This document shows positions 23,001 through 34,725 of a stretch of 64,000 nt of DNA, piece after piece (positions within the stretch are counted from its first letter, which is position 1; the number at the start of each line of letters is the position of its first letter). The DNA is from Pseudopithomyces maydicus. Taxonomy: Eukaryota; Ascomycota; Dothideomycetes; Pleosporales; Didymosphaeriaceae. A model generated the notes under the pieces. The model searched no databases. It had not been told where the DNA came from and was given only the letters and a program-made list of their open reading frames with translations. The stretch is from positions 372,001-436,000 of the forward strand of contig JANTUC010000003.1 of assembly GCA_026873275.1 (NCBI GenBank), given 5' to 3'. The position numbers were made by a program, and so were the translations under genes.

Positions 23001-23363
23001 CATCTACTGTGCTATGCTTTTGGTCGTGCGACAACGGGAGTCTCGTACGCAGCACCAGCATACATTGCGGATAGGCTCTGCGATCGCGGAATGCAATACC
23101 TGGTTCCCTGGAAAGATGTCACGTCTGATCTTGAGCCCCGGTTCAAGCTATCGCGTGATGCAAGGACCATGACTAAGGAAGAGATTACGGTGGAGAAGCA
23201 GGCGTTTGCCGTGAGACTGAATGAACTGCTCGCGAATGATGCGACGGGAGAATGGCCTAAGACGATTGAGGTGCGGGAAGATGAGACAGTTTTGGAATTT
23301 TCGGAACCTACTAGACTTAATCCTTGGCATTCCAATCTCGATAAAGGTATGTTTTGGATGTAG
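20014..23363 (+). CDS. Argonaute B, without the zinc knuckle
   Basis: An Argonaute with Arg/Gly-rich start (SWRRGGFPGD) instead of the knuckle. Exons 20014-21265, 21318-21622 and 21678-23363 join in phase to 1080 residues. N and linker regions are diverged; the PAZ region includes MLLNINTATSAF; linker 2 has TTVQQYF. PIWI residues: the Asp of GADVAHP, the Glu of GGHQE, the Asp of FYRDGVS and the His of RSAHYH. The C-terminus ends MFWM. An in-frame ATG at 19915 could add 33 residues; 20014 was chosen because the extension has no family-like sequence. It lacks the two PIWI introns of Argonautes A and C but shares the linker-2 intron with C and the pre-PIWI intron with both. Its frame is clean. 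Confidence 0.92.
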
Positions 23364-24438
23364 GTCAAGGAAAGGTGTGATTTGTTTGGATGACTGGTAT
23401 CTTGATTTCCTTTCGTATATCTTTAGCTATCTATGGTTTTTGTTATTCTTCTATTTATCACAATCATTGAAAAGGCTCGTATGCTCGTAATGCTACATAA
23501 AAATACACATATTGAACAATCGAACGATCAGACAGACAAGTGACATGTCATGACGAAAATTTGGGAAGAAGTGTTCATTCGTTGCTTCTACCAATCACTC
23601 ACTTCGTCTACTGTGGTGACTGACCTTTCCAGACCATAGCTTGAGCAGCTCCAAATAAAAATTGATTAAGAAGGGTCAATTATTCAAAGTTGTAAAATGT
23701 GTGTGAGAGGGCACATTATCACGATTTCTTCTATCAACATCTTGGCTTTATCCTTCATCACGGTCCGAACACTCCTTCCGCCATCTGATCAAACTTTTAT
23801 CTTTTGGTAACTCGTCTTCGCTAGCCCTAACATAGAACATTTTCAGGCCTGCCAAGTATCTCCACCGTTTTCTTTTTACGGTTTCAGCACATTCAGTAAT
23901 TATCATGATAGATCTGAAACCTATGCATGTTTATTTGTTCTTCATTAATTCTGCTGGTTAGTACACAGCGGAGTGCAAGTGCTTACTATTTGGATACAAA
24001 GCTCTTCTCTATTTGTCATTGGTGGTTATACAAGCTGTTACGAGCCCTAGAGACGTCAAAACATCACCAAATTTGCTCGTAGTAAGATTTTGCTTGTCAA
24101 ATTTGATTCGATTTGTGGCCAAACAACTTCTCTTAGATAGAGCTGCATTCATCTTAGATCCTATGAACAATCGCTTGCGAGTTTTTTTTCTTCCCACATT
24201 GATACACGATTTCAACTTTCTAACAACTATATCAATTACAAACGCTGCTTCCTGTTATACTTGTGCATTGGAATTGCTTTGGGCTTTGTTGCAACAAACT
24301 GAAGGATACATTTGCCATAGATCTTTTATTCATATAAAAACTGCAACCTATCTTCCGAAGAAATATTACCCAAAGACAGATTGAATCATCACTACAAAGT
24401 CACATTATTGGAAGCCCATCGCTTCACGCGTCAAAAAA
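23364..24438. other. intergenic between Argonautes B and C
   Basis: About 1.1 kb of AT-rich DNA. One 123-codon frame (24013-24384) has no recognisable features, and no repeat copy was found. It should hold the Argonaute C promoter. Confidence 0.5.
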
Positions 24439-27400
24439 ATGTCCTTCACAGGCTTCTCAAATCAGCCACCACCGCTCAACCTCAGCAAGCGGGAGAAGGA
24501 TACAATAACTGACGAATTCCTAACAACTCCATGCCTTCGATGTGGGGATGATAGTCATGCCTGCTCAGACTGTTCGAACAACGATCTTCTTAGTTCTGGA
24601 AGAGTATTTGGCGAACTCACTCAGCCAGGAAAGAGACGGACGGCAAACAAAATGATTGGGAAACTTCAAGATTTGTACAAATCCGATCCAAACAGTCCTC
24701 AACTGAGAAAAGCCCGAGAAAATAGAGCCGCGCAGCAAAAGGCCATGGGCCATGATCAACCACCAGTGCCAATTCCGACGCATGATTCAAAGCCACCGAT
24801 AGACACTGGTCTCGAGTCATCTTCAATTGCTTCAAATACAGGTCGAGGATCACAGGCTCTGGGGGATGCCCCAGATCTTTCGTCTCCTGGCGATGGTGAA
24901 CGGCCACAAGAAGATGTTGCGGACCCACCCCGACCTTCTTCTGGTGCTGGGTCTGGTGGTGATTCTAAAACTTTCAATTATGAGTTTCCTCACGACCTAA
25001 AGGAAGATACAGTTCAAAGTTCACCAACAGCAGCCGACCTTAGAAATCAGGCCCGTGTTCCAGAAAGAGATACTAAAGACACATACATGGGAAGACTGAA
25101 AGACATGGTATTGGATTATCCTGTGAGGGACCAGTTGGCGAAAAACGGCGAGGCGGTTACAGTATTAACAAATCACTTCCAGCTTCTCTACAACACCAAG
25201 AAACCAATTGTTCTATACGAATTTAGGGTAAATGAGCTAGAGAACAAAGCTAAGAGAAAAGCGCGCGCTATGATGGAAAGCATTGTTACTAACTGTGCTG
25301 TCCTCAGGGACAATCGGGCCAGTTTCGCGACAGACTACTTCTGTACCATCGTAGCTTGGGTCGACCTTCGCACGCTTTTTGACCAGGCTAATCCTGATGG
25401 AACACACCATTTACTGAATATCCGCGACGGACCGTTGGATCTTCGTATGAATCTTCGATTCGAGAGACAAGTGGATATGCAAGATCTTCTTCGCTATGCT
25501 GAGATCAATACAGCTGCCGTTGCTAATCCCACGGAGTATATTGAGACAATGACTAATTTTTTCAACATCATCATCTCTGAATGTGCTGAGCGATCAAGCG
25601 TTGGTACAATACCTGGGGGTGGGAACAAGTTCTACCGAAAGGATGCACACGCTGGACTGGGAAGTGATTCATTATGTACCCATAGAGGGTACTCTTACTC
25701 GGTCAAAGCAGGCGTTGGGGCTGTCCTATTGAACGTCAACACTCTCAATAGTGCTTTCTGGCGCCCTGTCAATCTCGCATCCGTAATGGATGATGATCGC
25801 ACATGGGGGGACGTGGACTGGAACACATTTTCAGGCCTCATAGCCGGTTTACGAGTATACATTCTGTACAATCGTGGTGATAAAAAAAAGGATCCTGCAT
25901 CATATGAGCGGCTAAATAGCGAAAAGGGCCGGACTAAGACAATTGTAGGACTTGGGGAAATACCATCTAGTCAAGGTTTCAAAGTTGAGCCGGGGAAGAC
26001 AACTACGGTTGAGCAGCATTTTCTAGCCCGTGAGTATCATTAAAGCCGGTATAACGCTCCTAATTGCTGACCTATATTAGATTATCATCAGAGACTGAAC
26101 TTTCCACACTTACCAGTCGTAAATCTAGGGTCCAGACAGCAACCGATATGGTACCCAGCCGAGAAGTTGCAAATTCTGGCATATCAGAAGTTCAAAGGCT
26201 TGGTACCGAGTCAACTAATATCATCAATTCAGAAAATAGCCTGTCAAAAGCCCCCAATAGCCAAGGCTCTTGTCGCATTAGAGGGACTCGAAACTCTAGG
26301 AGCTACAAGAAACATGAATAATCCCTTCCAGCTTGTAAGTGGAATTGAATAGATATTCCACGACTTACGCAATGCTGACATCATTGCAGCCAACCTGTTC
26401 CATGTTCTCACTTCGTCCATTTTTGCTCAGGGTTGACGGTGTGATGCTTAAAGCTCCGACTATCTGTTACAGTGGTGAAACAGTGTCATCTGTTGGAGGG
26501 AATTGGGTCTTCATAAAAAGAAGTTCTATCAGTGCAAAGACAAAGTGTTCAACGCTCAGGTGGTTCACGAAGGCCATGTAAACAAAGATCACGCTAATGA
26601 AATAGCTAATCATCTCGTTAAATGGACTGGTAAATATAACGTTGCCAGGGTCGATATATCTAAGACAGGTGTAGTCTTCTATGACAACAGCCCAAAGAAG
26701 ATGATTGAAGCGCTGAATAAGCGCGAAAATAGTGCCACCATGGCGATCCTGATTCTGGGGAGGAAAAACATATCTACATACTCAACATTCAAAGACCTTT
26801 GCGACAGGAAGTACGGTTTACACGCCATTTGTTTGACCAGAGCCAAGTGTCAAAATGGGGAGCAGGGCAGCACATGGGGCAACATTGCACTCAAGATGAA
26901 TTTGAAATCCGGGGGCATCAACCATACCGTAAATGGAAATGTCATCAGACCAGAAGGAGAAGTTATGAAATCAATACTTCTTCTGGGCGCAGATGTGACA
27001 CACCCCGGTCCAGGATCAGTTCCTGGTTGCCCTTCAATCGCCGCCATTGTTGGATCCGTGGATTGTTTTGCAGGGCGTTTTCTTGGATCCATGCGTCTTC
27101 AAAATACCCCTCGGGCAGAGGTCAGTGAAAGATTTGAACATCCTGTGTGCATCTCACTGACTACTCTAGATAATCGACGAGGTAAAAGACATGGTTAGTG
27201 AACGTATTGAAGATTGGATAGAGGAGATGAGTCCCCGCAATGCCAAATACTTGACTCTTCCCGAAGTCATCATATATTACCGAGACGGCGTGAGCGAGAG
27301 TATGTATGCAGAGGTCAAGAGAGTTGAGATAAAGGCCATACGTGACGCTTTCAATGCAGTGTTGGATAAGTATACCCGGGAGAAAAGAATCAATCCGTCA

Positions 27401-28170
27401 GCACCAGTTAAAAACGTGAGAATCGTCGCCATCATCTGCGGCAAGCGTCACCACGTCCGGTTCTATCCCTCCGATGATAGGCAAGCAGACCACACCCAAA
27501 ATTGTCTTCCAGGCACAGCAGTAGACGACGTCGTCACTTCCCCTTACTACCAAGATTTCTATCTCCAGTCCCACAAGGCGATCATTGGCACCGCTCGCCC
27601 TGCACACTATTTTATCATCGAGAACGAATCAAAGATGTCCATGGCTGACTTACGCTTATTTGTAAGTACCCCTCCCCTCCCCTCCAATACTAAGTTAGAT
27701 AACTCCCAATAAACCCTCTACACAAACTAATACATGCCCCCCAGACCCATCAACTATGCTACACGTATGTCCGCGCCCCCGTCGGCGTCTCTTACGCCGC
27801 ACCCGCCTACTATGCCGACCGCCTCTGCGAGCGCGGCCGTTGCTATCTCCGGGGCTTCTTCGTAGCGCCCAAGGGGTCGGATGTACGCAAAGATTACGAT
27901 ACGAAAAGGGATCAGGAGGAGTTCAAGCTCAAACCCAAGCCGGATCCGAAGCGCGATCCGGAAAAGTCTAAGAATCCCGATTCAAAAGAGGTCTCGAAAC
28001 GGAGTAAGAAAACGCAGGAGATGGTGAATAAGGAGAAGGAGGATGCGCTGACCGTGAGGAAGAGCTGCGATAAGTACATTATGGGACAGGCAAGGAAAGC
28101 GTTTGAGGAATATAATAAAGGTGGTAATCCGTGGCATCGAAATCTGAATAAGACGATGTTTTGGATGTGA
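24439..28170 (+). CDS. Argonaute C with N-terminal CCHC zinc knuckle (one-base frame break)
   Basis: Close paralogue of Argonaute A. Exons 24439-26029, 26081-26334, 26390-27120, 27170-27661 and 27745-28170; with one base added in exon 3 they give 1164 residues. Knuckle: Cys32, Cys35, His40, Cys45. N-domain motif DNRASFATDYFCT, PAZ-region motif RGYSYSVKAGVGAV, linker-2 TVEQHF. PIWI: the Asp of GADVTHP, the Glu of PRAE, the Asp of YYRDGVS and the His of RPAHYF. In exon 3 the frame through SSVGGNW ends shortly after, and the frame with HKKKFYQCKDK continues to the end; the break lies at about 26484-26515, in a GGG context rather than a long run. It is either an assembly error or an inactivating shift just before PIWI. 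Confidence 0.88.
24532..24573 (+). other. CCHC zinc knuckle coding segment in Argonaute C
   Basis: Encodes residues 32-45, CLRCGDDSHACSDC, exactly C-x2-C-x4-H-x4-C. The following segment is basic and aligns with that of Argonaute A (GKRRTANKMI versus GRKRGADKFI). Confidence 0.8.
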
Positions 28171-28486
28171 GGGGTGGGTGAGGATGTAACGTGGCGTTGT
28201 TATGGGTCGGTGGTAAATCGTGAGATTGTTTTCTTTCCTTTCGTTTCCGTTTCGCCAGAATGTGGCTCTCACTGCTCCACATAATTTCTCATAGAGTATC
28301 TCTTTTTACCGTCGAATCGCGTGTTTCCATAGATTTTGTATGTGTTTGAGAATTTAGTGCGCTCTATAGCATCCTTTTGTGCCTGTTCTAAAATTTTTTG
28401 CAGTGATATATAATGGCAAAAGAATTTGATCGTTAGAGAAAAAAGTGCCTTCTCTACTGCTAAACTCAGTCGTCCAGTTATCAGGG

Positions 28487-28544
28487 TTTTCAATTAACGT
28501 CGTAAAGACCTGTACAGGCTATGCCGACTCCAACTAAAGGCAAA
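28487..28544 (+). repeat. dispersed ~55-bp palindromic repeat, copy 5
   Basis: AATTAACGTCGTAAA, then GACCTGTACAGGCT (palindrome less the last two bases), then ATGCCGACTCCA and AAAGGCAAA. It lies about 320 bp after the Argonaute C stop, the last copy on the right of the cluster. Confidence 0.8.
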
Positions 28545-28866
28545 TTCTCGAACCATTATATTTAAAATTTTAATCAGCCGTGTTATTTGCCGCGCCTTAT
28601 CTTGTCCACACTAGCAGGCTAGGTAGTTTTCATCATAAATACAACACACCAGCACATTCAAGACCATGACCAACAATCTTTAGTAAAGATGTGCGCATTC
28701 ACACAAGTGCCAAACACATCCCATCATCTCACGCACACCCATAAACACATCAAACTCAAGAAGAACCATGCATAAAAGTACAATACAGAAAAAAAAAGAG
28801 ATCGATCTAAACTACCCCTACACACATTCCCATACCATCCATTTCCAATCCCTACCCTACCCTACC

Positions 28867-28884
28867 CAATCAATCAATCAATCA
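28867..28884 (+). repeat. (CAAT)n microsatellite
   Basis: About four CAAT units in the low-complexity 3' flank of Nup192. Confidence 0.75.
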
Positions 28885-29030
28885 ACCACACCCATCAAAA
28901 AAACGCACACAGCGAGTTATTTTTCTCACACCTCATCATCCACCAACCCCCATCAAGCTTCTCTTTCGATATACATCACATCACATCACATCGTCACCAC
29001 ACGACACGACACCACACCACACAATCCCAC

Positions 29031-32000
29031 CTACGCCGCACCTCCCTTCCCCACCCCCAACACACCCGCCGCGCCCACCACCTCCTCCACAACCCTCTCC
29101 TCCCCCTCCACCGTCCCATCCCCCACGACCCTCTCCCTCAACCCCACCATCCCGGGCCTACCGACCCACCCCTCCAAATCCTCCTTCACATTCTCCCTAT
29201 CCCACTCCAAACTCTGCACCTCACCCGGCTGCACGCCCCACGCGGCGCCCGCAGCCCTCGTCTCCTCCACGATGCGATCGATCAGCGCCAGCGAGTGCGT
29301 CTCGGCCGCCAGATTGTACGTAATCCTGTGCGTGGCGCGGGCGTTGAAGGCCTCGCCGGAGCGCCGTAGCTGCGCCTGGAAGCCATTCAGGAAGGCGCTT
29401 ATCTCGGCTGCGATGGGGGCGCCGACGGCGAGGAGGAGGTTGAGGCAGAGGGGGAGGATGCCCTTTGTCCAGAGGGAGTGGAGGCGGTAAGGCTTGTCGG
29501 CGGGCCCCATGCCGGAGGGGCGGCGGAAGTAGTTCATTAGGTTTGCGGACGCGATGTGTGAGAGGACTGACTCGACGGCCATTGTCTCCGCGAGCTGTTT
29601 TATCGAGGAAAGCGTGACGAGGAAGAGCAGCGCGAGTTCGCCGTACAGCGGGTCGTCCTGGACGCCTGAGCCTGAGGTGTCGAGGAGGATGCGGTCTGAC
29701 CAGGAGAATAGGGAGGTTGCGTAGCGGAGGGTGTTGCTGTTTGCGAAGAGAAGTGCGATTTGGTTTTGGGAGGTAGTCATTTCAGGGAGGGAAATGATCC
29801 GTTGGAGGAGGGCGGTGAGGAGGGCGAAGTCGCTTGGGGAGGCAGATGCGGGGTCCGCGTGGAGCTGGGTTGCTAGACTGCGGAAGCCCTTTGCGACGGT
29901 GTCGGAGAGGATTTCGAGGAGCTGGAGGGAGACGTTGAGGGGGGTTCGGCGTTGTTTTTGGACTGGATGATGGTGCCGCGGAAGGAGGAGCGGAAGGCGG
30001 ATTCCTTGGGGTCGGCGGCGTCAGAGGGGGAGATGATGTAGAAGTGGAGCGTTAGGTAGAGGATCCGTAGCAGCGAGCGGTAGTAATCGACTAGGTCGCT
30101 AGAGAAGACGTCGTCGAAATCCGATACGGCGGCGCGTATAGCAATCCATACTGGGCCAAGTAATAGCCGCGCGTCTGCTGAATGGACCTTTTCTTCTACA
30201 AGCCTCTTGAGCAAGGCGAAAGCGAGGTCAGCTCGCAGAACCATCAGTTGCCCGAAGAGATTCTCGGGGAGAGACAGGTCTGCGTTGGCCTTCATACAAC
30301 CATGCACAACGTCGATGAGGCAAGATGTGATACGAGGATCCTTGGTGGCACAGTGACTGAGCTCCAGCGCGAGCAATTTCCAGCTTTGCAGAAGCTTAAT
30401 CTGCGAATCGACGAGGCTCAGATTCCTGTTGGCGCGCTCAAGTTCGGCCAGGAAGCCCTTGCCACCACGAGGTCCATTCCATTTCCTGTCATGGCCAAGC
30501 AACAGGGACGCAAAATCAGTGTCATAGAAAAAGCGAGGTCCGTAATGCTGAGGATGTAGTGTCGTATGCTTAAAGTCGGACAGCCGTACCCCAGGGAACA
30601 CGATTTCAATATTCCGCCTCAGACTGGAATGCAGAGCGGCATTATATTCAGGTGGGTTCAAACCGTTCGTCTGAAGATAAGTTAAGCCAGCCAAGACCTT
30701 CTTAAATGTCGAATTATCATTGCCTCCCCGTTGCCGTGAATCATGAAGGTACATGGCGAGGATTTCGGTAGCCAGCGAGGCAAACTGGTTCTCGTACGAC
30801 CGGAGTGTAATGGCGTTCTCTGCTACCGGTGGGTGCTGATCGGACATCCATTTGAAAAACGTTATGAGTTGGTCAATAAATGCTTCTCGCTCGCGAAGGT
30901 CGCCCATCGCCCAGGACCAGTGATTTTGTGCTGAAGTGATGAACCCAAGCATGGAAATCCACAGCCTCCATGGTGCATTGCTCATATCCAGGTCGAGTTT
31001 TGAAAGAGCATCAAGCGCCCGAGATAAGAGTGATTTGCTCGTTGAAACTTGCGTAGGAGTTTTTGATTTGCTTCGCATCATCTCTCGAGGGGTACTGCCG
31101 GTGAGTAGATAGAGTGCGAACCACCGCTGCTTGCAAGTGACCACTGCAGTGAGCAAGTTCCAGACGCTTTCTTGGATATCAACGATCTTCAAAGGCTCGT
31201 CTAATTGCGACAATACCAGCATGAAATTTTTGGCAGTCTTAGGACCGAGATGGCCAAGTAGTGACGGAGGCTCGGCTGGTTTTTGATCACGCTTCTTCGA
31301 CGTGCCCTCTTCTTGTTGATCTTCAACAAGGCGGACAGCACCGCGCACTAGGGTTTCGAGGAGGGTAACCACCCTGGATTTCGAGGCCTCGCTAGTTACA
31401 TACAGGCGTGCTAAAAGTGGCGTGGCTTTGTACAGTTGCTGCTCCAGATGTGTCCAAGGTCTATCGAGCAATACGGCAATCCGTACAAGGAGTTCCGATA
31501 ACAACAGTGTCGACTGTGTCTGTTTTCTTGACAAAGCAGCCCCACTGGATAGGGTGGTATTCTTATTGAGATTCGAGCCAGAGATCAACGAGGACAAGAT
31601 GGGGTTCGTAGGTAAATCGTTCTCCGACTTGGTGAGGTATAGATCCGTGATGTAATTGGCGATCGGCGCAATGATGCTGCTCAATTTCCCACCAAGATCT
31701 GGCGCGTCGTCCACCTCGTACGCTACTCCCAAAATTCCAGAGAAGGCTTCGCATATGCCAATGTTGATGCGCAATCGGTCCTCAGGGAAGTTGTATTTCC
31801 AGCCCAACGAAGTCTCGTATATGCTTGCAAGCATCTTGCCGAAAGTGAGCAAGGTCGTGCTCATCGACTTCTCCGATGTTCCGCTTTCGAAAGTAGAAGA
31901 TGCGTTGAAACGCGTCAAGGCTTTATTGGAGCTGGACGACTTGCGGGAGACAGAACCCCCACTGCATTAGTCACCAGTCCCTGGAAAAGACGAATGCAGC

Positions 32001-34725
32001 CAATGAGGAATTTGTAGCTCCCAAATACCATCTCAGTGCCGATCAAGATGCTTGCCAGGCTGCCTCCATTTCCGTCGCTTTCTAACAGTCGGCTCCTCGC
32101 GATCCATGGCCACACCCTGTTTGGAGAAACCCTTATCAGAGCCTGAAGGAAGTAGGTGCAAGCCACCAGCAAGTCCAATGACGATTCGTTGGCCGGGTCT
32201 TGGTACTGCCGAAGGAGCTCTTCTTCGAAAATGGAGAGCACAATGCTCACAGTATCGGGGCTATGCTCAGAACCAATACACAAAGCAAGCAGAACGTCTG
32301 GAGGTACTATGTCCCCATCACCTCGAGCTTTGGACGACTGTAGAGACGAGTGCAATATGTCCGCGAACAATTCAATGATCTTGGTTGCCTCGACGGTCGA
32401 TGCAGGTTGTTGGGTGGCATACACAACCTTAGTACTACCAACGACATAGGTCGATAGTAGATGATAGAAGTATTCCAAAGCAGAATGACGATAGAGCCAC
32501 CTCGCAACATAAGGCTGTTCACTATCATCCAAAACAACGCCCGGTGTATCCGCCTCGATGACCATGAATGGCTGTAAAACTGAATTTGAATTCGAGGCAA
32601 GGAGGCGTCGGTTTGGAAATGCTGCCGAGTGGGATTTGACGAATTGGGGTAGATCCATCTCCAACGCAACGCGGTTCTCGTTCAGATCTTCTTGTTCCAA
32701 GCGGTACTCGTGGAAGCCCTCCGGCAGTCGCTGTGTTACTGATCTCATCTGTGTTAGCTCGTCATAGGTGCTCCGTGCTCTAGTATCATTCGATCCCTCT
32801 CCCCGAATAAGTGCGCTGGAAAACATCAACAAAGGTTGGACTTCGGACGGGTAGTATGAATCTGCCGATTCCAGCAGCTTGCTTCTCAGAATGGCTTGGT
32901 CGCCGCGGACAAACTTCACCACGGGATCGGTGATGTGTGCATCGCGAGCAATCCAATCCTGCTGATTTCTCTCGCCCAATAGAATCTGATGGGCAAGCTC
33001 AATGAGGCCGGCCTGCGTAAAGTCTATTCCCTCTGCAGCCAATGTAGCTCGGATGACGTGCAGGTAAAGCAGACGGAACCTATCGCGAGAAATTCGGTCG
33101 ATATCAGATCCAAAGTCGGTCATGCTAATACCCAGGAGCGTCCCCATGATGGAGAGCACATCCTGGTTGATGCATATCCCAGCTAGCGTGGAAAAGATGG
33201 GCGATTCGTTTGTATCGGATCGTGACAGATGAATGACAGCCTCCTCCAGTCGGGAAGGAGCGGGGAGAGACAGTCGCTCGTTTTGGGCGGCTTCCAATTG
33301 ACGGTCACGAATCTCATCGAGGTCCTTGAGATAGTATAAAAGCCGCCATGCGATGGAGGCCCAAGCAAAGGCAGCAGGCAATGCGGGATTCGGGCCAAGC
33401 TCCAAGACGTTGAAAAGATTCAGGGTAATGAGTTCAAGCAGGCCACCATCATGGACATATGCAGAAGCTTCCCAGTTGTCGGAATTCCCGGATTCGAGGT
33501 CATCAAAAATCAGCTGAGTATTCAGTACTGCCACGGTGACCATGGATGTGAGAGATTGGATGAGCGGGATCAGGGGCAACTGTCCCTCGTGCTTCTGGAG
33601 AAGAAGGTCAGTACAAGTAAACAAGTCTACAACGGGATTATATTACTGCAGGAAAGTCCTTGAAGAAGGTCACTGGGACCAGTGTTCGGAACCACAGATC
33701 GACGCTAGAAGCAGGGGTGATGTGGTCGGCGTTGAGGTCGGCGTGGAACAAGGTCAGATGCAATATGTGAACGAGCTGTGTGGTCTGTCCTAGTGTCCAC
33801 TGTGCGTCGACGTCGTCCTGGATTGAATCAGGGAGGTTCCAGGTGCAGCCGCTGTGTAGCGCATCCACTCGCTCGCTGAGAGCGTTGATGCAGCGCTCCA
33901 GCCCAGGCACATACGACTGGGTCCCCGGTTTGCCATTCTGATTGGCAGCTATGGTCTGGCCCAGCTGCTCGAAACGGTCGTCGCACACGCGGTAGTCGTG
34001 GGAGTACTCGGGCTTGGTGGCACGCAATTGCACAGCGGCGCCCCAGGTGGTGAGCAGCTGGCTGACGCGCAGGATGGAGGCACAGGTGGAGAAGTAGATG
34101 CCGATGAGCCTCAGTCTCCGCTGGTCGAGAGAGTCGAAGTGGGCAGCTGCCTGGTCTTCGCGCGCAGTCGGGTTCTTCAGGATGGACAGATTCGGCATGA
34201 AGGTGGAGGCACCCAGGTTGTTCACGCCGGCGGCTTCCTTGACGCTCAAGACCTCCTCTTCAGTCAAGCCGCCGAGCAGCTGCACGGTGGGGCGGGTCTG
34301 CCATTCCTGCAGCGCCAGACGCAGGGCAGCGTGTTCCGAGATCTGGGCCTCCTTGGACAGCCACAGACTGTCTTCCTTGATCTCGTCCAGGTTGTAGTGG
34401 TCATTCTGGGCGGGGCTGACGTTGATCTGGGCGGTGGCCGAGTCGAATTTGGCCTTCTCGTCGGCGCCGGGCTTGGGGAAGGGCGCCCACGGGCTGCTGA
34501 GAATGGCGACGTTCTCGCTGGAGGTCAGGAAGTCGCGCAGAGGCTGGCTCTTGGCGGCGGTGTCGGGGTCGCAGAGGGCGCTGTAGGCAATCTCCCAGGT
34601 TCTAGGGCAATCAGCAGGGCGGTTGACAAGGCATGCGGGCGGTGGTAAACACACATGAGCTGCTGCTCGCCCTGGAGGCACTTGGCGAGGTCCAGCGAGG
34701 GCGTGGGGGCGGTGGCGGCGGCCAT
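29031..34725 (-). CDS. nup192: nucleoporin Nup192 (Nup186/Nup192/Nup205 family)
   Basis: A large alpha-helical scaffold protein of the nuclear pore inner ring. Exon 1 is 34725-34655, exon 2 34601-33647, then one long exon from 33594; introns are 53 and 52 nt. The joined product is about 1860 residues, near the family length. Family-like segments include TWEIAYSALCDPDTA, NNLGASTFMPNLSIL, NPALPAAFAWASIAWRLLYY and HYGPRFFYDTDFASLLLG. The frame breaks by one base at C5 31956-31960 and at G6 29939-29944; one more base at each makes the frame continuous (AVG to SVSRKSS, and NNAEPP to NVSLQLLEIL). Since this is an essential gene, assembly error is the likelier cause. It is divergent from trpC. Confidence 0.93.

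Larger units (their letters stand above)
28171..29030. other. intergenic between convergent Argonaute C and Nup192
   Basis: AT-rich on the left, with repeat copy 5; C/A-rich and low-complexity on the right. No gene is supported. Confidence 0.5.

Noticed and set aside
24013..24384. 123-codon open frame before Argonaute C
   Set aside because: AT-rich, no recognisable motif, no splice partner; likely a chance frame.
26484..26515. Programmed ribosomal frameshift in Argonaute C
   Set aside because: No slippery heptamer or downstream structure is evident; a sequencing error or real mutation is simpler.
4460..28170. Prokaryotic-type Argonaute acquired by horizontal transfer
   Set aside because: All three genes have several spliceosomal introns at shared positions and eukaryotic N, PAZ and PIWI order.
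18915..28544. Autonomous DNA transposon carrying Argonautes B and C
   Set aside because: No transposase, integrase or helicase frame lies between the repeat copies, and copies also occur inside the segment.
33998..34648. 216-codon frame on the plus strand
   Set aside because: It is antisense to the N-terminal exon of Nup192, whose protein is recognisable.
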